From: Trichinella spiralis
Lineage: Eukaryota > Nematoda > Enoplea > Trichinellida > Trichinellidae
DNA length: 25,779 nt
Direction of reading: 5' to 3'
Assembly (NCBI GenBank): GCA_000181795.3
Contig: CM012953.1
Location: 980,239 to 1,006,017, forward strand
The notes under the pieces were generated by a model. It was not told the origin of the DNA. It saw only the letters and a program-made list of their open reading frames with translations, and searched no databases. The translations under genes and the position numbers were made by a program. Below, one piece after another: positions 1 to 9,181 of the stretch; positions within the stretch are counted from its first letter, which is position 1, and the number at the start of each line of letters is the position of its first letter.

Positions 1-122
1 CAATCTGTGGCCCCATTGAAATCCATTATTCAAAGGTTTCAGTTATGCAATTTTCTTTTTTATTAATTAATTGTATGAGAAGTGCAGAGGATGAACGTTT
101 GTTCATTTGTGTCTGTATGTAG
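1..122 (+). other. 3' part of a B55 intron
   Basis: AT-rich sequence ending in the acceptor TGTATGTAG directly before the first visible B55 exon. No open coding segment was seen, and the preceding B55 exons lie outside the window. Confidence 0.6.
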
Positions 123-1015
123 ATATAGTTGATGCGAAGCCGGCTAATATGGAAGATTTAGCTGAAGTGATCCACAGGAGCAACTTTTCATTCCAGAGCA
201 CTGTAATCTTTTTGCCTACTCGAGCAGCAGAGGTACCATTCGCCTGTGCGATATGCGCGATAGGGCATTGTGCGATCATCCAGCTTGTGGTACTTTTCCA
301 TTTTGATTTGCTTTTATGTTACCGAATTGTTCATTGTTTAATTCAGTGTTCGAAGAGCCGGAAGATACTAGTAGCAACACATTTTTCACGGAAATAATTG
401 CTTCGGTATCAGATGTGAAATTTTCATATTGCGGCGATTATTTGCTCACAAGAGATTATCTCACTTTGAAAGTAAAATAGTTACTGTTGATGATTAAATT
501 ATGAAAATAAAGTATTAATTGTTGCCATTGATTTTCAGGTTTGGGATCTGAAAATGCAAAACAGACCGTTGGAAACGTACGATGTTCACGATTACTTGCG
601 TAGTCGTCTGTGTACCCTGTATGAAAACGATTGCATGTTCGACAAATTCGAGTGTTGTTGGAGTGGAGACAATAGGTGAGAAAATTAATTAATTAATTGA
701 ATGGTGATTAATTAATTAATTAATTGTCAAACTTTCAGACATTTGCTGACTGGTGCCTATAATAATTTTTTTCGCACATTTAATCGCGAAAGCGGAACCG
801 ACATGACTTTGGAAGCGACCCCAGAATTGGCGCAATTTCACACGATGCTTTCTCCGAAGAGGGTCTGCTATGGAAGCAAGCGAAGAAAGGATGAATTCAC
901 ACCGGACGCATTGGATTATTCGAAAAAAATTCTCCACTGCGTCTGGCATCCACAGGATAACATTATTGCTGCAGCGGCAACCAACAATCTCTACATATTC
1001 AACGATTACAATTGA
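123..1015 (+). CDS. sur-6: PP2A regulatory subunit B55 (PPP2R2 family), 3' four exons
   Basis: This is the substrate-targeting B55 WD40 subunit of protein phosphatase 2A; it directs the catalytic and scaffold subunits to phospho-substrates in cell-cycle and Ras signalling. The exons are 123-289, 347-471, 539-675 and 739-1015 (TGA), all with GT..AG introns of 57, 67 and 63 bp and matching phases. Family signatures read in order are [115 protein letters not shown] and ATNNLYIF. This covers about the last 230 of roughly 450 residues, i.e. the C-terminal propeller blades. The first exon enters in phase 1 from an exon off the window. Two extra bases near 173 and 192 break its frame, but the remaining exons are intact and conserved, so I read a live gene with probable assembly errors. 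The symbol is the C. elegans orthologue name and rests on family recognition. Confidence 0.93.
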
Positions 1016-2044
1016 GTTCGGCGAATTATTTTTGTTGTTTGTTTTTTCTTATTTTTTTCTATTTAATTATTAAATAATTTTCACCAGTTTTTTTAATAGG
1101 AATATGTCATGTTGATGTTTGTATTTTATTTTGTTTCACCGGACTGTCTTGCCGTTGCAATTTGATTATTGGTTATTATTATTATTATTATTATTATTTA
1201 TTATTATGCTTTTTTTCAAACGTTTCTCCTATCCCAAAGACGAGGATTCATGGTCAGTCCGTCGTTTATTGTTTTCTCATTTTTTCTCAAAAAAAAGGGA
1301 TTGGGCGACCGATGCCTTTGTAATATGTCTTTTTCTGCCATTTATTTAAATTATTTATTTATTTTTATTTCAAATTTTCAAATAATCGTAATTTTTACAC
1401 ATTGTTAAAGACTGTTATAACTGTCGTTGAATGATGATCGTTTTACCGATATTTTCAACTTTTGCACTTTAGCTACGTTTTCGTTAGAAATTAAAGGCTT
1501 TATATATTATTATTCTATTGGCATTCGAATCGGTATTTTTGAAGAAAATTACATCATGCATCTTATGCAAAAACGCATTGCGAAGTTAAACTGAGCTGGT
1601 GCTGAAATCAATTTGAAAAATATTAATTAATTAAAAATAGCAAACTACCACTCACAATACTTTACAATATTTAGTATTTTATTGAGATTTTATCTTCATT
1701 CGAGGGTTACTTTTGCATAAACATTTCTTCTCTTTATGAAGTGGTAATTAATACCTATTTCTCATTAATCATTCGTATTAACTTAATAATAATTATAGTA
1801 AAAAGTAGAAATCCGTCGTAAAAGTTAAAATACTTGCTGCTTCTTTAAAAACAAAATTTAAAATAGTAAAAAACAAACTTGCACATCACAACGTATTTAA
1901 TAAATATGCAAATATAGCAACAGCTTTTGGAAAACATTTGTAGTGTTTTAATTTGATGTTGTCGCTGATTCGTTGAAGCAGTGCGCCAACAAAGAACTGT
2001 TTATACGTTATTGCATTTTTATTGAATACGTAACAAAGAACCGT
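1016..2044. other. Intergenic / B55 3' flank, no gene seen
   Basis: T-rich DNA with a (TTA)n microsatellite at about 1173-1198 and no open frame resembling a known protein. It is probably the B55 3' UTR followed by spacer. A degenerate 29-bp direct repeat (1988-2016 and 2032-2060) lies at the edge of the integrase fossil. Confidence 0.5.
1069..1074 (+). promoter_or_regulatory. Possible poly(A) signal (ATTAAA) of the B55 gene
   Basis: ATTAAA lies 54 nt after the B55 stop in a T-rich stretch. Other candidates are ATTAAA at 1490-1495 and AATAAA at 1899-1904. The sequence alone does not decide between them. Confidence 0.3.
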
Positions 2045-2060
2045 TCATACGCCATGGCAT
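1988..2060. repeat. 29-bp direct repeat pair at the fossil's 3' edge
   Basis: Positions 1988-2016 and 2032-2060 share about 24 of 29 bases, both beginning AACAAAGAAC and ending in GCAT, with start points 44 bp apart. On the minus strand the higher copy covers the Cys/His end of the KRBA2-like tail, so the second copy looks like a duplicated tail end. Confidence 0.6.
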
Positions 2061-3250
2061 GTTGTACATCGGAATGTCATCGTGAGTTGCGGACGTATTG
2101 GACCTTTGGAGTAGTATTCACAACGTCGGAATGAACGAAGCTTGGGTTGAGCACTGGCACTTGATGAAGCCTTGACCGTCAATTGCTGCTCTTCTGACTG
2201 CAGTTTGTAGAGGAACTTGGACATTTGAGATATCAGTTGTCGATAACAAGAAATCCTTTATTGGCTCCAAGTTTGCCGCTGTATGTACTTTGACGCTAAT
2301 ATTCCTTGTCTGCAAGCAACGGTGTGCAGGGCATTGTTGATTTTCAAAACAACCACTAGCAAATTTCGTGGGTCTGCTGGACCGCGATCAACTTTCGGTA
2401 TCTTTAGCGTAGCATATAACTCTTTGTGTGTATTTTTTAAAGAACAGAATTTGAAGGATGCTGCACAGAAGAATATGGCTTTAAAAATAAGAGGTCCTAT
2501 TAGTTCTCTATCTGTTTCATTAAAATTGGATATTCTCCAGTATCCTGGTTTTCAACGTCATTTTCGACCGTTCATCTGTTGTTATATCGCTCGGTTTCAC
2601 TGTGGACTGGGTCTGCTGGAACATGATCAACTTTCGGTATCTTTAGCGTAGCATATAACGTAGCATACTGTAGTCATGATATCCTGAAAATCACCATCAG
2701 ATAAAGCTTGGAAGTTGATGATCAAGTCAACTTGTCCTCACGACATGATGCTACAGCTCCGTATCTGCTTAACCACCATAAGAAGTTTGGATACCTTTTT
2801 GTTTTTCTTTTCGTGGCATTTTCCACACAGGCCTATGTAAAGCTTGCAGCAATTTCACGTTTGATGATGTTTGCCCATTTCTTTTTGATTTCTAAGAACG
2901 TTTTCCGCTCTCTGCCGTGACCGTCCATTCATGAGATGTTTTAATTGCGTCAAATATTTAATCAGATGCATGTGAACATGTGAAATATCGCTTTCAATCT
3001 TCCTTTTTCTGATTAATCGAAATTTTTCTCCCATTTGAAGAATTTCAAAACGCTTCTTCAAACTGTAGCCAGAATAAGCTTGGGCGCCTTCTGCATCAAT
3101 TTCAAAGAGAGATCTTGTATGATGCCATTATGCTGCGATACAGATAAAGCAACTTTATTTTTTCTTTTTCCATCCAACGTTTGTTGCAACGCTTCCTGTA
3201 AACGTGCCTTCATGTCCATTAATTACCTCTTCTTGGTACGGTACACACAG
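2045..3250 (-). mobile_element. KRBA2-like integrase element, decayed fossil
   Basis: The minus strand carries pieces, in the right order, of the integrase protein annotated in invertebrate genomes as 'KRAB-A domain-containing protein 2-like', related to the Ginger/Gypsy integrase group. The parts seen, from high to low coordinates, are: an N-terminal region (about 3240-3050, with SVSQHNGIIQDL); an HHCC-like segment (about 3000-2800, with GLCGKCHEKK); the start of the integrase core (about 2750-2690, with GQVDLI and FQALSDGDFQ); a C-terminal linker (about 2440-2370, with IPKVDRGPADPRNL); a tail (2315-2118, with DISNVQVPLQTAVRRAA and DGQGFIKCQCSTQ); and a Cys/His end near 2075-2045 (RCTTCHG). 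The element is broken in several places and looks old. No terminal repeats were recognised, so the outer limits are approximate. Family assignment is by remembered motifs. Confidence 0.6.
2369..2659. repeat. 52-bp direct repeat pair inside the integrase fossil
   Basis: Positions 2369-2420 and 2608-2659 are nearly identical; both contain CAACTTTCGGTATCTTTAG followed by CGTAGCATATAAC. They start 239 bp apart. On the element's strand both copies correspond to the start of the C-terminal linker (the IPKVD region), so this is a local duplication within the old element. Confidence 0.8.
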
Positions 3251-5690
3251 AGATTATTACACTGAGATTGTTGCAAGAAGAAAATGTTGTAGGAAAATGT
3301 ATGTAGACTGGGTGAACTTTTCCACTGAAGATGTAGTTCAAGCAAGTATCAACTATGCAGGTTAAAGAAAATAATTTCACAAGCGGCGGCAGCTCGGCGG
3401 TTAAACTGAGAAAGCGAAGGAGAGAAGTAAAGCTCACACAATTAACAGGTTCTCAAAATGAGTTCTCTCCAATGAATACTGCGTGCTTGTATAGTTCCAC
3501 CATGTAGAGGCGGCCTCTTGGATGTTTTTTGTATTATAAGAATGCCTTCGAATGTACTGTAAGAAAAATATCACATGACAATTTCAAAACATTATACAAA
3601 ATGGATTTACACACTTATGCAAGAGAAACATCAATATCATCGTGTGACACTATCCAAAGTCATGATGGTGCTTCTTTGAGACATCCGATTCCATCCATTC
3701 AAAGACATTCTTAAAATAAAAACATCCAAGACACCACGTCTGCATGCCTCTTTAAAGTGGCCAATACTTCAAACAATGCGTCGTAACAATACTTTAACAA
3801 ATCGACGAGCACAGTATGTCGAACTAACCTTTGCCTGTAACAAATGTTAACATCTGTCAGTTATTCAGAATTGTCCTAACACGTATATATATATATATCG
3901 TGAAAGTAAATCGTGAATGTAAGTACGTGAAACTGTTTTTCTTTGAAAAGAAAATGCATGCGGCAGTACCTTTACACAAAAAAGCATACACGTGGCCAAT
4001 TAGCAAACTTGCAAATACACATTTTTATTCATCCTTTTTTAATAATAAGCCATGCAAACCATAAATAACTGAATAGAAAGCAAAAATTTTAATTTAGCTC
4101 ATCATTATACAGCTTCGAATTCAACATATCGATCGAAAAAGAACTACAGTACAAAAAGTAAACAACAAATGTGCAGCGTGGTGTTCAATTAATATTCTAT
4201 TCTTTCTCACCAGCGTACATATGTATATGATTCACTAAAGACATCTTGAGTGCAGAAATGTCAATTGAAAAAAATACTATTTTCATAAAAAATATGCATG
4301 CTTTCATAACAATAAAAAAAGAATACCTCTGAATTCACAGCAAATTAATTCTCGTTTTCATTATGATCATGAATGAAAAAGACCATGTTGAACAACACAT
4401 TGAACGTGGAATGAAATCTTCAAATGTTCCAGTCGAGAGGTGAAACTGCCTGATTGATTTATCGATCAGTTAAAATTCGAACTCTTCTCTCCACCAAAGC
4501 AGCCCTACTATAATTATTTACAGAATCAAAGACTGCACTGAAAAGTTTTCCATTTCCAAAATTTTAAAGCAAATTATTCAGAAGCAACTTAAAATTCAAC
4601 AAAAATTTCCTTCAGACCGCCCTAGTCGCCATAATTCATCATTACCGTATAAAAATTGTTTTAAAACTTGAAAAAAAATTTACAATACCTTTTCAAGGAT
4701 CTTTTCTTCATGCTGCTTTATATTTCCAAAATTCTGGAAAAAGAATAATGTAAACGGTACTAAACGATCAAAAAGAGCAACATAACAGCACGATAATTGA
4801 AGTAAGCAAATATTGAAAAACTGCTCTCAATTTGAAATCAATTAACGCATGGTAAAAATTTTAATTTTCCAAATAATAATGACAATAAATAATCCAGTCA
4901 AAGTTACCTTTCACTTAACTGTTCAACTTTTACTTTAATTCGATTTGAATTCCAATATTTCTGAATCATGTTCACGTGAAGACTATTCAGGAGAGATGTG
5001 CGTCAGTTATTCGTTGGCTAACCAAAAATCACGTGCCAACGCACAGAATACAGTACTACTAAAAGTAATAAAGTTCTATTGACAAACAGTAAGACGTATA
5101 ATTGTCAGTGAAAACGTGCAATTACGTCTGTTTTGATTACTTTAATATTTAAATCTTATTACTTAATGAAATAAATAATTTATAAATGTATTTCTTATTT
5201 TTTTTCAAAACCTGATATTTTTTTATTTCTTTTAATTTTAATAATTAAAAATTCGATTTAAAAATTTACAAACTTTTCTTTTATTTTTAGTTTTGTGATT
5301 TTTTCAAGCTTTTTATTGTCGCATTTTCACTTTGCACTTTATTTTTACTTTAGTATCATTTGGGAGTCTGTTGAAACTTTGGTAATTGATTTGATTTGTT
5401 TGTTTGTTTTCGAATTTTTAATTTGATAGTCCAGATTAATTGTTGTTATTATTTGTTATTTTTTTCTTCTGCATTAATCATGTCGAAACTCGAAAAGAAA
5501 AACTTGCCGATGCTGTTTGATTGATTTTTATTTATTTGATGACTAAATTTTTCCATTTCAAACTATTGAATGATATATGTCATGTTTTTAATTCGCTTAA
5601 TTTGTTAATATAAATAATAATGAATATTTCGTGTGTAAAAAAATCAATAGTTGTAAAAAAATTTTTTTAATTTTTAATGTGATTGATGCA
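3251..5690. other. Intergenic, no gene recognised
   Basis: AT-rich spacer. Short open stretches such as 3529-3714 (plus) resemble no family I know and have no splice context. A short (TA)n tract lies at about 3884-3897 and an imperfect hairpin at 5092-5129. The section around 3360-3500 is slightly GC-richer but has stops in all frames. Confidence 0.5.
5092..5129. repeat. Imperfect inverted repeat (hairpin)
   Basis: AGACGTATAATTG at 5092-5104 pairs with CAATTACGTCT at 5119-5129, apart from a 2-nt bulge, around a loop of about 14 nt. It has no T-run after it and no coding neighbour, so it could be a chance palindrome or the relic end of a small transposon. Confidence 0.4.
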
Positions 5691-6480
5691 GGCAAGTTTC
5701 AACGTTTCTTTACCAGTTGAGACGATTTGAATTCGATTTTAATACGTAATGATACGTTAAAAATCAATCGTTTTGTTGGACGCAACGCAGGTTTCTTGCA
5801 AAATTGCGCAACGTCTTTTTATGGGTCCAGGACGGAAGGGACGCCATTCAAGGTAGTGAAGGCAATAATTTCATGGGTCGGTCACTTGAGCTGGCTGCTA
5901 GTTTGGGGCAATCGCGGCACAGCGTGGAGGCGAACTGAAGGCATGGCAGTGGGCAACAGACAATAGACCGGGCAACGCCCGGTTGTGTGTAGATAGGCGC
6001 GGATGTCGGATCAAAGAAGCCGCTCCATTAGCTGACGAATGATTTTATGGCAGAACAGCAGCAAGCCGATGGTTGTCACGAAGATAATGGAGGATCAATT
6101 TTCATCTGACCCATATTGTACACCTGTAGATTCTGCGCTTTCCCCATACAAGCTTTCCATGAATAAGAAGACATGGAGAGATAGATCATGATCATCATCT
6201 CGACCAACGAACGAGTCAGAGTGGTATAGAAAAGAATGTTTTGTTGCGTTGTGGTTACGTGTGCGTGGAACGGCGATTGGTGTGCTGGCGAGTGTAGTGG
6301 TGAAAATGAAGCAGTCTGCTGTGGTGTAGTCGAGTGTGCTTAGTGGATAGCCTGATCTGATGAATGCTGGCTGTATACTACAAAGTTTACGTGGGTGATT
6401 CCTGAATCACTGAATTTGTTTGTCTCTGTTGTTCGATCGAATAAAATCATCCACCCCCAAGCAACTGTGTGTGATCACAA
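5690..6480. other. Anonymous GC-richer block, no clear ORF
   Basis: About 790 bp with visibly higher GC than either flank, running from just after a GATGCAG motif near 5692 to about CCACCCCCAAGC at 6450-6470. An open frame of 79 codons (5727-5966, plus) gives a peptide I do not recognise. Six-frame reading gives no transposase, reverse transcriptase or domain motif. It may be a non-autonomous repeat or an unrecognised non-coding transcript. The base composition alone marks it as distinct from the surrounding spacer. Confidence 0.45.
5967..5983 (+). repeat. GC-rich 7-bp hairpin, Helitron-3'-end-like
   Basis: ACCGGGCAACGCCCGGT forms a perfect 7-bp stem with an AAC loop and is followed by TGTGTGTAG. 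A GC hairpin of the type CCGGGCAACGCCCGG lying 10-12 nt before a terminal CTRR is the typical 3' end of Helitron transposons. Here the final tetranucleotide reads GTAG rather than CTAG, so the match is partial. Confidence 0.4.
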
Positions 6481-8868
6481 AATATGAATCATTCTTGCAG
6501 ATCGATAGTCGATCTACCATAATCGGGAAAAAACAAAAACATACAGTTTACTGTATCAACAATCAAATACATTTCTACCGGTACAAATAAATGCAACAAC
6601 AAATCGGTAGCATTTAGTTAGTTAATCAGTTAAGCATACATATATGCTGTGATAATTTTTTGACACTGAAAAAAAAACATTCGGTCAGTCGTCAGTTGTT
6701 CTGTCCAATGAATGAATGGTACGTGTGTACAAATATGTATAAACTGTTTATTAGCAAGAAAAAAAAAAATTCTATTTCAGACTGTTCGTACACAAGAAAA
6801 TAAAAAACAGTTCAAATAAACGTATAAAATTTATTCAGTTGATTGTTGTGCAGTACATCGATTTGGTATTAAAAAAAATATTCAAACAGTATTTGCGCTT
6901 TTTTTTTGGTATCATTGACAGTAACATGACAGCCGCATTGCAGCATATTTTCATCCAAAGTGACCCAGAGGAGTTATCCAAAGTGAAAAAAGTAATATTT
7001 TTAAGTAAATAGAAATTCTTGAGATTGTTTTCTTTCGTGAAATAATTGTCGAAGAATAATAAGAGTGAAAAATGCTTCGAAAATTGAAGAACAACAACAG
7101 AACACTGTCGGGCAGTTGATTGGTCAGACGGATACGATGTTTCTACAGTAGTAAGCGTCATCGGACGAATCTTGATCAAATGGATTATTATTATTCAGAC
7201 GCTTGTTTTGTGCCCAACGCCACAGTCGGTATTCGCTAGTTATTCTCAAAACTTTCATTCGTTCATGCATCTCTAAATAATACACATTGGAATAGGAATA
7301 AGAAAAACAATGCCAACGCACACACACACACACATATACACAAACAAACATACTAAAATTAAAACCCAATCTACTACACACACACACACACACACAATCA
7401 ACGAAAGAAAAAATTTTGCGACAACTACAATTTATCATCACCGTAAATTTTTTCTACCATTTGCACCACCAGTAGTAGTAGCAGTAGTAGCAGAACACAA
7501 CTACAAAAGCACCACAGCTATTAGTCAATTATTGTTATTTAAGCCGAACTACGAACAACTACAAAAGTGTAACTGAAATTGTCGGTTTTTATGTGTATTG
7601 CAATGGCAGTTATTATTATTATTATTAGAAGTTGCTGTTTTGTAAGCGGATAAAAAATAAATAAATAAACAGATAAACGTTCAGCATGCACATTCAGGTT
7701 ACAAGATCAGAAAAGAAAATGGTACACCTTTTTATGATGCACTCACCACCAACTTACTACTCCTTTTCCCACCCATTTTTATTGGTTCAGTTCATTGTTC
7801 TTCGGCAATGCGATACAAAAAAAAATCGCACATCTTCAGCAAATATATACAACAGAAAACAAACGAGTTTCATTTCGTTCATTTTTTCAAACTTCGCATA
7901 TATATCTATATTACATTATATACACATGAATCGATAAATGTACATATACATAACATGTAAAGTTGAATAGATGAAGAAATGTTTTTTTTTCTTCACAGAG
8001 CACATAGTAGCAATATAAAACATACAGTAATAATAATACAGAGAAAAAAAAATTGCATGTTAAAATTGCAAAATATATATATACGCATGGCCAGTGAAAT
8101 TATTATAATATCCAATTATATATATAATACATCGAAGCAGCTATGAAATGAAATGAAAAGCGTACCGCCTCCGCTCATACAGCTTGCGCATGATTCGTTG
8201 AAGGGAACATGACCAAAATAAATAAAATTTGTAAAAATATTACCAGAAAAAGAAAAATGAAAATTTCAATACAAACGCGCGCACACAGACACACAGTATA
8301 TTGGCATTTGAAAAAAGAAAAAGACAAGTAGAAAATAAGTGTGCGCATGCTTATTATTTTCTTTCAACCATTTTCAAAAGAAAAAAATAAATAAAATATA
8401 TAATTATTAGTTGTGCAAGTTGAATAATACAGTAGAAAAAAACGTTAAGAAAATATAATCAGGCAATTTTTTGTAAATGAAGAAAAAACAAACGTCCGTA
8501 ACAAATGTGGCACCGTCAAGCACCGAGAAAAAGCGACAAACGCAGTGTAATGGGTGGGGAGGAGGGGGAGAAAAAATGTCTTTTTCTTTTTTTTTTTTAA
8601 ATAATGTACCGTTGTGGAAAAGAGGCAAGAATTTAGAGAAATGAATAAACACCAGCGCCACCGGACAAATAGAAAGAGAGAGAGAGAATAGATTTTAGAA
8701 AAAAGAAAAAAAAGAGAATTGACAAATTGATGTGGCTTCATTATACTACATGTGTGTGTGTGACCAGCCAGCATGATCACGAAAATGAAATGGACGCCTG
8801 AATTGTGTTGAACTCGATAACCAAACGTAAAGCAAGTTGTGTTGAAACCAATGAATGTCGTTTTCTGT
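6481..8868. other. Intergenic between the anonymous block and the tir-1 3' end
   Basis: AT-rich spacer rich in simple repeats: (CA)n at about 7318-7334 and 7377-7396, AGT/AGC triplets near 7470-7490, (TTA)n near 7611-7627 and A-runs. Apparent open frames here are low-complexity translations of those repeats (Thr-His runs and the like). The part nearest 8868 may be tir-1 3' UTR. I found no AATAAA on the minus strand close to the stop. Confidence 0.5.
7318..7396. repeat. Two (CA)n microsatellites
   Basis: Runs of CA dinucleotides at about 7318-7334 and 7377-7396, separated by a unique stretch of about 40 bp. Plain microsatellite DNA. Confidence 0.9.
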
Positions 8869-8915
8869 CTATTGGCTGTTTCCGCGAGGTCTACAGCCAG
8901 TAAGCTTTTCCAAAA
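8869..8915 (-). CDS. Candidate alternative last exon of tir-1
   Basis: Acceptor CTGTGTAACAG precedes TTTTGGAAAAG. Joined in phase 1 to the donor at 9044-9043 it gives VLEKLTGCRPRGNSQ and a TAG at 8869-8871. The implied intron (8916-9044, 129 bp) contains an (AAT)n and a (TA)n microsatellite, which could explain why it is longer than its 58-bp neighbours. Support comes only from the splice signals and frame. Confidence 0.35.
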
Positions 8916-8953
8916 CTGTTACACAGTTTTCAGTTAGAATTACGAAACAACAG

Positions 8954-8998
8954 TAATAATAATAATAATAATAATAATAGTAATTATATATATATATT
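8954..8998. repeat. (TAA)n and (TA)n microsatellites
   Basis: About nine TAA units at 8954-8979, followed by a TA run at about 8985-8998 that overlaps the read-through stop of tir-1. Confidence 0.9.
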
Positions 8999-9181
8999 TA
9001 GAAAAAATAAACAACGTTTAAAAAGAGACAAAAAAGAAATTTACCAAAATCAGTACTACTGTTGCTACTGACGTTGATACCTCCTCCTGCGGTGGGATTC
9101 AAGAACAACTGACGTGGAAATGGTGCCAATTGGGGTAGTGGAAAAAAGCCACGGTTGACGTTCAATTCGCCGGATATGAAT
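8998..9181 (-). CDS. tir-1: tir-1 terminal exon (read-through form)
   Basis: The exon starts at ATTCATATCC after CCTTGTTAG and encodes [11 protein letters not shown], completing the last TIR helix, then a Pro/Phe-rich and Gly/Ser tail ending STDFG. Read straight on, it continues with about 13 mostly hydrophobic residues and stops at TAA 8998-9000. Those last residues look like translated intron. A donor G|GTAAAT at 9044-9043 could instead splice to an exon at 8915-8869, in frame, giving VLEKLTGCRPRGNSQ and a stop. Both ends are possible; the TIR part is certain. Confidence 0.7.

Noticed and set aside
2855-3061. Stand-alone host gene encoding a basic 68-residue protein
   Set aside because: It is a fragment of the KRBA2-like fossil, in order with its other pieces.
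6340-6380. CTGATGA motif as a hammerhead ribozyme core
   Set aside because: No GAAA partner and no closing stems at the required distance.
6325-6415. tRNA-like stretch (GTGCTTAGTGGATAGC resembling an A box, then GTGATTCCTGAATCAC)
   Set aside because: No acceptor stem pairs, and the T-arm lacks the TTCRA loop. At most a weak tRNA-derived SINE hint.
7124-7576. Open frames over the CA repeats
   Set aside because: Cys-Val and Thr-His runs come from the microsatellites themselves.
8407-8780. Minus-strand open frames with Phe/Pro/Lys runs
   Set aside because: These are translations of homopolymers and simple repeats with no protein-like sequence.
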